The notes beneath the pieces were generated by a model. It searched no databases. It saw nothing but the letters and a program-made list of their open reading frames with translations, and was not told the origin of the DNA. The position numbers and the translations under genes are program-made. From the NCBI GenBank assembly GCA_951640165.1, contig OX621263.1:11228001-11292000 (forward strand): a DNA stretch of 64,000 nucleotides, in the 5' to 3' direction. Below, piece after piece: positions 20,621 to 30,895 of the stretch. The stretch comes from Pseudoips prasinana (taxonomy: Eukaryota; Arthropoda; Insecta; Lepidoptera; Nolidae). Each line of letters begins with the position of its first letter. Within the stretch, counting starts at the first letter, position 1.

Positions 20621-23600
20621 TCAATGTCGTTCATTTGAGCGAGCGATACCGCGGAGTTTGGTTACCCTTGTAGCCATGCCCCTCTTGACAGAGTCTTGTT
20701 TCTTAGGCCTTCCTCTTTTTCTAATTGGCAGTGTTGGCTCGGGGACAGTCCCGTCTTCCGTACAATATCGGGTCAGGGCTGACGTGTGATATATACCCAC
20801 AGGGGTATTAGAGTCAGTGCTGGCAATTTCTAATGAACTAGCACCATGCCTTCGTATTATGACATATGGTCCGTCACGTCTGGGAGCGAGTTTAGAGCTA
20901 AAACCTTGACTAGATTTACTCAATACATGAGAAGTAACCAAAACTAAGTCTCCGAGTTTATAATCCGGACTCAGCTGGCGTCGTTGGTCTACATACTCCT
21001 TTCTCTTTTCCTCTTTCATTTCCTGCACCTCTCGTGCCCTGGCCAATGTGTCAGCCATCATGAGTAAGCGGGGCGTCAGTTCTTTTACGAAATTATCGTT
21101 AAGTACTATTTCTCTGAGATCATGCTGCACATCGTCTGGTGTCCTTAGTTCACGTCCGAATGTTAAGTATGCTGGAGTCTGTCCAGTTGAGCATGACGTT
21201 GCCGTATTCATGGCGAAGCGAATAGAAGGCAATTTCTCCTTCCATGTGACATGATTTTCGCCTACCAGGATTGCCAATTGAGTTTTCAGATCCCGATTTC
21301 TTCGTTCCACCGGATTGGTTTCAGGGTGGTATACCGGAGTAAAGCCATGTTGAATACCCAGACAATAGGTCAGTTGTTGCATAACATTGCTTACAAACTG
21401 GGTGCCGTTATCACTTATAAAACGACGAGGTGTACCGTATCTCTATCGAATTTTGGCACATTCCTCCGCTGTGGCTCGCTCTAGCGGGAATATCTCAACC
21501 CAACGTGTAGCAACATCCTCAATTATGAATATCCAGTCGTGGTTGTCAGCTGTGCGGGGTAAAGGGCCAAACAGGTCAAAGGCGACCACCTCAAAACGCT
21601 GATTCTGGGCAGTGGTTTGGAGTAAGCCGGCAGGCTTTTGGTTTGAGCATTTGTAACGTTGGCATTGTAAACACTGGCGAACATAGGTTTCAATATGTTT
21701 CCTCATTCCTTTCCAGAAGTATCGTCTTGCTACGCGTTCAGTGGTCTTATCTATACCATAGTGTCCAGCAGTCGCTGCATCATGATGAGCAGCAATAATA
21801 TTATCTTGTTCGTGTTTGGGGATTACTAACTGACTAGTTTCCCGATTTGAGTCTGGACCATATCGATACAACAAGCCATTGTTCATATGATAACCTTTCC
21901 CACTCCAGTATCTAGCCTTTTCCTCTCCAGCACTTTCCAAGCACTGCACTATCTTGGCTATCTCCTCGTCCTTATGCTGTTCTTCTCTTATTACTTCTTT
22001 GCTCTTTACAGGCATATCTACAATCACCGTACAAACCCCACAGTCTTCCTCTGTTGTCGGTTCGCAATTAGGACGGGACAAAGAGTCGGCAACGACATTT
22101 GTTTTGCCGGAGATATATTTTATATTGAGATCGTATGGCTGTAGTAGGAGAGCCCATCGAGCTAATCGACCGGTTGGTGACTTTATAGACATGAGCCACC
22201 GTAGGGCTTGATGATCGGTTAAGACGGTTATCTTTGCTCCTTCAATGTAACCTCGGAACTTGGAAACAGCCCATACGACCCCTAGGGCTTCACGCTCAGT
22301 CGTGGAATAGTTGCGCTCAGCCCGGGTTAGGAGTCTGCTAGCATACTCAACAGGGTGTTCGGTTTCACCCTCCCCCTGGACCAGAACTGCACCGAGTGCA
22401 TAATTGCTAGCATCGGTCTTAAGGGTATATGGCTTCGTGTGATCAGCTTGAACCAGCACTGGGGCAGACGTTAGTAATTCGCGAAGTCTAGCGAAAGCAT
22501 TAACTTGATCTTCTTTCCATTCCCAAGTAGCGTTTTTCTTAGTAAGACGTGTTAATGGCTCTGCGATCTTTGCGAAATTTGGTATAAACCGTCTGTACCA
22601 TGAGCACATCTGGACAAATGATAGCAGGTGTTTGAGATTTCGCGGGGGCAGCATGTCTAGGAGCGCACTGACTTTATCTGGGTCAGTTTGTAGGCCAGCA
22701 GCAGTGATGTAGTGACCTAAATATTTCACCTTTTGACAACAGAAGTTGCACTTCTCTCTGTTTGCTACCAAATTGAATTCCTTGAGTTTGTTAAAAACAT
22801 CCTGTAAATCTTTAACGTGGTCTTCAAACGTGGAAGACATAACAATTAGATCATCCAGGTATACAATCAGCTTGATGTGGCTAAGTGAGATGTGAAATCT
22901 ATCCATCATTCGTTGAAATGTCGCTGGAGTATTTCGTAGTCCGAACGGCATTCTTATAAATCGGTACGTCCCAAATGGGCAAACAAAGCTCGTTTTGTCT
23001 CGATGCTCCTCTTTGACGCTTATCTGCCAGTAGCCAGCACGAAGGTCTATCGTACTCATGTACGGTGTCGGCTTAGCACTGTGAAGCAGGTCATCAATTC
23101 TGGGCAGCGGGTAGGCATCAGGAGTCGTGATTGCATTAAGCTGTCGATAGTCTACGCATACTCTTGTGCCTCCGTCTTTCTTTGCTACCATTACCACAGG
23201 AGCGGCCCATGGCGATGAACAAGGTTCGATAACCTTTTCGGATAACATTTTACCAATCTCTTTTCTCAGGATCTCAGTTTTCCCGGGAGACAGACGATAC
23301 GTTGGCACAGAAATTGGTGTGTGGTCCCCTGTTTCGATTGCATGCTCGAATCCTTTCGCCGGGTTCCCATTAGATTTAAACACTTCTTGATTCATGTCCA
23401 AGAAATTTTCAAATGCTGTGACATCGACCGATGAGACTGACGTTGATGGGAAGAGTGTATCATCGACTTCATCCAGCTCACATTCTACGTCATAATCTTG
23501 AAGATTATATCTCGCATCTTCATATAAGGCTTTAAGTATCGGAGAATAATTTCCAGGGTAGTTGAGGTGAGATTTCTTCTTGGGAGGTGAGGACAATTCG

Positions 23601-25111
23601 ATTTTATGAAGAGGACCGTATGAACGAGTCGTATTGCTCTCTTCTGGCAATGACGGTGACATAGAAGGGTCATCATCTGAGACGATAACCGCAAGTTCAG
23701 TATTCTGGCTGTAATTAATAAAGCTCTCTTCATACAGTTCAAAAATTTCCGTAGGATTATCGTGGAAGTTCCAAGTGCTTTGAGCCAAACTCAAGTCGAT
23801 GCGGGAGTCCTGAATAAACCCTACGCCTAACAGAGTTTTATTTCGACGGGATTCGGGGAGTACCAAGAGGGTAGTTGGTATTATATGGTCATTAACCTTA
23901 ATGGGAACCTTCGTTACTAGGACATTTTGACGTCTTGGTATACCATCGGCCATCGTTACTCCGATCTTATGTTCATGGAAGGAATATCCCTTTCTCTTCA
24001 ACTCACAGTAAAGAGAGTATGAGGCAATACTTGATTTAGCACAGGTGTCAAGAAATACTGCCCCATTGACGCCTCCAATTTCCACAAAAATTACTGGTCG
24101 ATCTCTCGCGTCGATGAAGGTATATACGGAACAAAATCCAATTTCTGGATGAGGTCGTTGATTCTTATTCGCATGACACGTTGTGCAATTGGACCTTACT
24201 ACTCCAGGAGCACCGCAGCCATAACACTTAAACTTAGCTGGTTGTAATGGGGCGTGAGTCACCACTGCTTCGGTGATGGTGCCTTCGGCCTTTTCCTTTT
24301 GTTGGTTAGCCCGCTGCAGCTTCCTACAATTTTCTGTAGCGTGTCCGAAGTTGCGGCAAAACCGGCACTTGATTTTCTTGATATCACCTTTGACCGGTAC
24401 TCGGGTTTCCTGCGACTTTGTGGTGCTTTGCCCTATAGCAGCATCCTTTTCATAAATTACGTGTTCCGCCGCCTTCGCTGCCTTCAGAAGGTCTTTAAAG
24501 TCTTTGACATCCGCGCGCGGAACCTTATCCCGAATTTCCAGGCGCAGCAAACCATATATTAAGTCCAGCTGCTGGGTTTCAGTTGGTCCTGGAGCCGGCA
24601 GCTGTGAAAACAACATCCGCTTTTGTCTCACGAATGATTCGGTGGTTGTACTTTTTAATTGCTTCACTTGAGTTATGTCCATATATATTTGGTATGCTTC
24701 GCGGACGGGTGCAAAATTTTCACGCAGTTGCGTTTCGAAGTCTGACCATGATGTCACCTCGCCCTTGACACCTAGCCACCAAACGCCGGCTTCACCCTTC
24801 AACAGAATAGGCAATTCGCTTAAGGCGGTCAAATCGCCTATATCTGCAGACCGCTTGTAGATATTTATTGCCGATAAAAATGCTTCTACCACCTCAGCAT
24901 CTTTCTCGCCACTGTACGTGTATTTGCACGAGATGAATGAGCCCTTTTTAGGCTGTGATGCGGCCGGCATCCTCTCCATAAGCTGCGTAAACTGCTCAGG
25001 TGACAGCATACTGGCACTTTTGGTTTTTCTTGTTTTAACGGTGGTAACACGTCCAGTTCGTGTAACAAAAGTAGGGCGTTTTATCTTTGAAGGCTCGCTT
25101 CTTCCACTCAT
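20621..25111 (-). pseudogene. Ty3/gypsy gag-pol polyprotein with one in-frame stop
   Basis: One frame of 1497 codons from ATG at 25111. The N-terminal 250 residues are a capsid-like gag (GEAGVWWLGV, ENFAPVREAYQIY). Two Cys-rich motifs follow (CRFCRNFGHATENC; CYGCGAPGVVRSNCTTC). The protease has LDTCAKSSIAS, with Cys where Gly is usual after Asp-Thr. The RT has YRQLNAITTPDAYPLPRIDD, MPFGLRNTPATFQ and YLDDLIV. RNase H has KTDASNYALGAVL and LTDHQALRWL. The integrase has the HHCC finger (HHDAATAGHYG ... CLQCQRYKC), VVAFDLFGPLP, DNGTQF and HPETNPVERRNRDLK. A TAG at 21443-21445 (codon 1223) cuts the frame inside the integrase between its first and second catalytic Asp; the frame is otherwise open to 20621. 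The C-terminus carries an AT-hook-like RKRGRPKK. Only a truncated protein without full integrase can be made unless the stop is read through. Confidence 0.9.
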
Positions 25112-25213
25112 GAATTGAAGAGGACGCAGTTCGTAGCGCCAGTCGTCTCAACCTCGAAGAACTTCGTCGTAGCACGATGTTACGAACTTCGTAGCGCTGG
25201 TGACGATACGCGC
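25112..25213 (-). other. Gypsy leader, 3' part, ending in a hAT target duplication
   Basis: Sequence between the gag start and the hAT element. The last eight bases, ATACGCGC at 25206-25213, are repeated exactly at 30294-30301 on the other side of the hAT element. Joined across the insertion the leader would be only about 120 nt. Confidence 0.75.
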
Positions 25214-27854
25214 TAGAGATGGGCGTCGAATCAACGAACGGTTTAAATCGACGGTCGACGTAGAAACAACGCGTAGACGGTCTATCATTCAAGCGTGGAC
25301 TAGTCGATTCGTAGACGGCTAAAATCAAAAGTCCACAACGTTCTTACATACGGCCAACTCAACATCGGTGCTTAAACGTAGTCGGTTATTACAAGTTCGG
25401 GCGTTCATACAAGCGAAATTGAACGTTACGTAAGTAGTAATAGAGTGGATTTTATGTGAAATGGTATAATAATGTGAGGGAGTACTGACAGTCGAATACG
25501 TACACGGTCTATCTAAAAGGGTTGCCAACTGTCTTTGGACAAAAATATACAGATTATAATGTTTTAGTAAGACGAAAAAAGTATTAGAATTAAAAAATAT
25601 TTTTCAATTGTTGTATTTATTTATTGTTTCTTCTCTGGAACACAATCGGAGGAAACTCGTTATGTTAAGATGGTCACCCAACCACAGACCAACCTTGGCA
25701 AGCGTTGCTTAACTTTGAAGATTGATCTGTGTTCTATTACTTACACTGAGCCACCAAAAATTAAAATTACGCAGTGGTTAAAAACTTTTCCTGTATGTAC
25801 CAAAAATAAAATAAAATACGTTTTTATAAAAGTATGGTTGGCAACTCTAAGCTAAGGGCGGCGCGAGCGGCGGGCGAATTAAACCGGTTTATACTGGTTA
25901 GAATTTCTTAGAAGTTGAATATTTGTTGTTATTGATATTTGGATTTTTTATTTTAGTGAACATCGTGACGTAATACGAATCGCGTGCAAGGTCATCGTTG
26001 TGCATAAATCGCGGATTGCAATTTCTTTTAAAATAAAGTTGTAGGTAATTAGTCGAACATTCGAAATTAGTGTATATATTATAGTTATCTGGAGTTCTAA
26101 GTGGTATTTACTATATTAAAAAAAAACTGTGAATTTAATTTAATTTCTGTAAATATTGTAGTTAGGTTAATTGTAAATTATTAAATAAAAATATTAGTGT
26201 GACAAAAAAAATGGCGGGACGTAGTGAATTGTGGCATCATTATGAAAAGGACGCTTTAAGTGGCAAAGCTGTTTGTAACTTATGCAAAGAAAAATTAGCT
26301 TATAAGTCTACTACGGCAAATCTAAAAAGCCACCTAAAACGGAAGCATGTATCTGTTTTTGCGTCACTGTCGTCGCAGGCGCAACCGTCTCAAGCTCGGC
26401 AACAGAAAAGCACTGCGGCTGGTGCTGCAGTTGATTCTTACCATTTACCTGGCCCGAGCACATCTACGAACAGTACGAATGAAACAACAGATGGGACTAT
26501 GATTAACGTATGTAAAAAGCAAAAAATTATGGATACATATATCAATAGTAAAAAAATAAGTAACGAGCAAAAACAAAAAAATAATTTAGATTTGCTTGAT
26601 CTGTGCACGGACAGTTTCCATCCGTTTTCGATTGTTGAAGAAAGAGCCTTCCGAAAATTCTGTCGATGGATTCCCGGCTACCAGCTGCCCACCAGAAAGA
26701 CGCTATCCAACTCAATTATGCAGGAGGCTTATACTAAACTGCATGATGCATTGACTAGCCAATTACGCAAAGAGGTGCATAGTATATGCCTAACTGCTGA
26801 CATGTGGACATCTTTAAAAACTGAGAGCTATATTGCTCTCACAGGACACTACCTTACAGATGATCTAGAGTTAAAAACGGTATTGTTAGGCTGTTGTCAT
26901 TTTCCAGGCCATCACACATCAGAGAACATCGCCGCAGAAATAAGCACATTAGTTGACAAATATGACCTAAAACATAAAGTAAACTTTATGATAACCGACA
27001 ATGCTTCTAATATTGTGAAGGCCGTCAAAGAATTATTGGGGTGGAAGCATTTTGGTTGTTATGCACATAGCCTCAACTTAATAGTTGAACACGCGCTGCA
27101 GTTAACGAAACCCCAAATCGACAAGGTAAAACGTATAGTTGTTCACGTAAAAAAAGTACAGTTTCGTCCGAACGACTTCAAAAATATCAAATTCAACAAG
27201 GTCTAGAACCTAAGCGATTGTGCCAAGCGGTCGAAACTCGCTGGAACTCAACATATTATATGTTGAAAAGATTTGTAGAGTTAGAAGATGCTATTCGATC
27301 TACTTTGGCTTTTGCAGACAGAAATTTACCAACAATTAACCCGGAAGACTGGAAGCTATATGACCAACTTTGCCATGTTCTACGACCATTCGAAGAAATT
27401 TGTGCATCGATGAGCGGCGAAAAGTACATAACGGGAAGTTCAATCATTATTGTGACTCGTTGCTTAAAAGAAGCTTGCCAAAAGCTCTTAAATAAAACCG
27501 ATTTGCTACCTCAAGCATACGATACAGTGCTCTTGTTAAAATCAGGTTTAGAAGAACGATTCCGATTTGTGGAAACTAGTGGCACGTTCGCGTTGGCCAC
27601 TTTTATGGACCCTCGCTTCAAAATGCAAGGTTTTTCGGACCAATCCGAAGCGATGAGAACAAAGGAAACGGTACGCAATTTGGTAGCTGCTTTGATTGGC
27701 GAAAAAGAACATGCCACTCCAGCCACTGTCTCCACTGTCGTCGACGGCGAAGAAGCTGAACCTGATCTCAACCCCTGGAATATCTTCGACAAAATGGTAG
27801 CGTCGAGCACTGCTCAGGGGACACCTCTTTCAAGAGCCATAAAAGAGGTAGATA

Positions 27855-29446
27855 CACACATCAACAAAGTCTAGGGATACGTTATTTTGAAATCAAACAT
27901 GGCTTTATTGTTTAAAACCTATTTAGTTTCCTTAAAAAGTTTATTTACAGATTTAAACCTTGTCTATTCTTTATTCAAAATTTAAAAATTAAAATGAGAA
28001 ACAAATGAAAACACGCAAAGCACAGCGCAATCTTGAGTTGTATCTAATTTCAAGAAGTTGCATTAAAATTTTTTTTGCGTGTTAATTGAAGAAAACCTGA
28101 TAAATTGTTTTATTTTCTTTTCTCAATTGGTTGTGTAAGCTTTTTAGCGTCATGCCACGCCATCATTTGAGTCGAGATGAAATGTTACGGGCAGTTGGCA
28201 TGTTACAAAACGGTGCTATTCAACGCGTCGTTGCTGAGTCTCTGGGCACAAGCCAAAATGTGGTATCCAGGCTGTGGTCACGTTATCGCGCTACTGGAGA
28301 TGTGGCAGAACGGCACACAGGTAGATATCGTGTTACCACTCAGAGACAGGATCGATTTCTCCAAATGACCGCCAGAAGACTACCCAATATCACAGCGATG
28401 CAACTAGTGCAAAGGCTCCAGGAGGGTCAGCAGCTGCTGGTGAGCGACCAAACCGTGCGAAGGAGGCTGCATGAAGTTGGTCTTCATGCTCGCAGACCGC
28501 TACGAGTCCCAGCGCTGCGACGTGGCAATCGCGGTAGGCGACTTTTATGGGCTCAAGAACATTTGACATGGAGTGATCAACAATGGTCATTGGTGCTGTT
28601 CACTGATGAGTCCCGCTATGGATTTCATCCAGATTCGAGACGAACACGCGTTTGGAGAACTCCAGGCAGGGTCAGCCGTCTCCGACATCCACAGGAGGTC
28701 CACTCTTACCAAGGCGGGACAATTATGGTGTGGGCAGGAATACGAATCGGCGGACGAACCCAACTCATTTGGATTCAGGGCAGCATGACTGCCCATAGAT
28801 ACCGTGAGGAGGTAGTAGAACGTGTCATTGTCCCGCTCAGGGCCCTAACGGGGCAAGAATTTCAGCTCATGCATGACAATGCACCTTCCCATACAGCGCG
28901 GCTGGTGAGGGCCGCCCTTCGAGAACACGATGTTCAGGTATTAGATTGGCCTCCACAGTCGCCAGACTTAAACCCAATTGAACACGCCTGGGACATGTTA
29001 CAGCGAAGAGCATTGAGGGATTTTCCGCCCAACTTGACAACAGAAGAACAACTTTTCGAACATTTAAAAAGAACTTGGGACTGCATACCCCAGCAAGACA
29101 TTGACACCTTAATTTTAAGTATGGAAAATCGTTGCCGCTGTGTGATTAATGTTAGAGGAGGAAATACCGATTACTGATTATCAGATTTGGTAAGATTTTT
29201 ATTCATTTAATTCGATTGAATAATTTTATAAGAATAAAATGTTTTTGTTCACTCAGTAATTTTCTATGGCTTAATTAATTTAAGACTTTTATTAATTAGA
29301 AAAACAAAATCGCATCGTGTTGTTAATGTTTAAATATCGGCCATGAAATTATCTTTAATTCTTCCATTTACAGTCATAACAAAATGTTTATAGTTTTCTA
29401 GATAATCAATGAAATGTTCAATATCCCTAGATTGTGTTGATGTGTG
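27855..29446 (+). mobile_element. Tc1-type transposon nested in hAT
   Basis: Terminal inverted repeats start CACACATCAACAAAGTCTAG at the left and CACACATCAACACAATCTAG (complement of the right end), with TA duplicated at 27853-27854 and 29447-29448. Length 1592 bp with one transposase frame. Removing it restores a continuous hAT coding sequence (GAGGTAGATATGTACC). Confidence 0.88.
28152..29177 (+). CDS. Tc1-family transposase (DD34E), intact
   Basis: 341 codons from ATG at 28152 (MPRHHLSRDEMLRAVGM); an upstream TTG is not needed. The N-terminal paired-like helix-turn-helix (AVGMLQNGAIQRVVAESLG, SQNVVSRLWSRYRATG) would bind the inverted repeats. Catalytic residues are visible: first Asp in LFTDESRYGF, second Asp in LMHDNAPSHTAR, and Glu in SPDLNPIEHAWD 34 residues later. 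The WAGI and GRTQL segments between are usual for the family. The length is normal and no stop or shift is seen, so it could be active. Its cut-and-paste product would leave the TA duplication seen here. Confidence 0.92.
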   Translation: MPRHHLSRDEMLRAVGMLQNGAIQRVVAESLGTSQNVVSRLWSRYRATGDVAERHTGRYRVTTQRQDRFLQMTARRLPNITAMQLVQRLQEGQQLLVSDQTVRRRLHEVGLHARRPLRVPALRRGNRGRRLLWAQEHLTWSDQQWSLVLFTDESRYGFHPDSRRTRVWRTPGRVSRLRHPQEVHSYQGGTIMVWAGIRIGGRTQLIWIQGSMTAHRYREEVVERVIVPLRALTGQEFQLMHDNAPSHTARLVRAALREHDVQVLDWPPQSPDLNPIEHAWDMLQRRALRDFPPNLTTEEQLFEHLKRTWDCIPQQDIDTLILSMENRCRCVINVRGGNTDY

Positions 29447-30293
29447 TATGTACCTTTCAGATGAACTCCTGCCCCGGAAGGACCAAAAGGGAAATTTAAC
29501 GTGCCCTTTGGAATGGTGGAGAAAACACCAATTTGTATATCCAAATTTAAAAAAAATATTTGTAACCCGGTGTAACATCGTGGCAACATCCGTTCCGTGC
29601 GAACGAATGTTTTCCAAAACGGGTCTAATTATAAATGAAAGGCGAACGAGACTCACTACAAGCAAAGTCGAGAAGATCATGTTTTTGAATGTCAATTCAA
29701 ATAAAGAAAGGTTCGATGGGTTTTGAGTTCTGGCTGGAGCCATGTATGTATATGTGTACATAGAAAAAAAAAACTAAAAAAAAATACAAATGTAAATATA
29801 AAATATTATGTACATAAAATCAGTTGATCTTCTAAATACGCCTGAAATACAACTTTTCAATTTTTATAATTATTTCAACAACATATGTACATACAATATT
29901 AGTATATAGGTACTACTATTGTTATGTTAGCAAAGTTTTTGTATTTAGCCAGTCCTAAGCCTGGAAAAGTATGAAGGGAAGCTCAACTAATAAGTTTTTT
30001 GTACATTTAAGTTATACTAACAGACATATTCTTACGATAGGCCGATAATAAGGCTGATTTTTTTTAAATATTATTAATTTATGTTCAACCACTCTGTCCG
30101 TCCAGGCGTCTAGCCGTCTACCGTCAACTTATGCAAACATAGTCGAACCCAAAAATCGTCGTATACGTTTAGATTAAACGCATCGTAATCAAGTAAACTA
30201 GTCGACGAAATCAACTAGTTGATCGACTCGTCGATGAACGATGATGAACGGTCTAGTTTCGTTAACAAAAATTACCTCGACGACCCATCGCTA

Positions 30294-30328
30294 ATACGCG
30301 CACGATGGGCCCCTAAGTTGAGCGCCAC
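30294..30328 (-). other. Gypsy leader start with primer-binding site
   Basis: On the minus strand the 5' LTR ends CTCTACA and, after one base, TGGCGCTCAACTTAGGGG follows. TGG at this point is the complement of a tRNA CCA end, so this is the primer-binding site. The tRNA is not assigned. The last eight bases of the segment nearest the hAT (30294-30301) are its target duplication. Confidence 0.7.
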
Positions 30329-30895
30329 TGTAGAGCGGGATGGCGAACCAACGGCAATAAAAGCTGGACTCTTGTTACAATGTTTTATTTTTGATGCCAA
30401 ATATATCAATTACAATACAATACAAACTATCTTCGTAGAACCTATGAGACCTAGCTAGGTAGATGCACATAAGTCACAGAAGTTAGTGCTCGAAGAAGAC
30501 ACTTAAATGCTCAAGCAAATGGTTGAGGCATCAAGCGTGCAGTTATCGAGTCCCTATCCGAAGACACTTTGAACCTGCGAGGTCATCTCACATCCCCTCA
30601 CGGGGATGGAAGGATTCGGTTCCGGGGCGTTGGCCCCCCGACCGAGGTAGCCATATCGCTGCCCGTAACTACGGGCAGGTGGTTGGTGTTGTCCTTTGGA
30701 CTACGGTAAACGATTCCTTAGGAATTGGTCACAGCTATCGCCGTTTAATGATTTCGGGCCAGCCAATACTGGGGCAGCAGTGAGGGTGGGGGTTTTTACC
30801 TCCCCTTGCTTCACGGCGCCGGGAAATCAAAGCCCTACCGGGTGAGACACCTTGTGGTGAGGCCCAGCAGGAGCCGACCTACAACCGACGCCGTC

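Larger units (their letters stand above)
26211..29726 (+). pseudogene. hAT transposase, BED-finger type, frameshifted and split by Tc1
   Basis: Starts at ATGGCGGGACG (26211). An N-terminal BED zinc finger (W-x2-YEKD ... CNLCKEKL ... NLKSHLKRKH) is followed by the RNase H-like core (CLTADMWTSLKTESYIALTG, FMITDNASNIVKAVKEL, GCYAHSLNLIVEHAL). A single-base-type frameshift near 27165 ends the first frame at 27206; the continuing frame resumes with KYQIQQGLEPKRLCQAVETR and runs to 27852. A Tc1 insertion splits the next codons. After it, 29449-29726 encodes YLSDELLPRKD and the C-terminal hAT dimerisation region (PLEWWRKHQFVYP, VATSVPCERMFSKTG, TSKVEKIMFLN). The Tc1 insertion joins perfectly in frame across its TA site, so that part was coding when Tc1 arrived. 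The first frameshift makes the copy inactive. Confidence 0.88.
25214..30293 (+). mobile_element. hAT DNA transposon (interrupted by Tc1)
   Basis: Ends TAGAGATGGG and (reverse complement of the right end) TAGCGATGGG, fitting the hAT 'YARNG' terminus. It is flanked by perfect 8-bp duplications ATACGCGC (25206-25213 and 30294-30301), the hallmark of hAT integration. The 5.08 kb include a nested 1592-bp Tc1 element. The interior outside the transposase is AT-rich spacer: 25214-26210 is non-coding apart from repeat-like GTAGACGG and GTCGA motifs near both ends, which may be subterminal transposase-binding repeats (TCGAC/GTCGA at 25240-25315 and 30190-30285). Confidence 0.88.
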
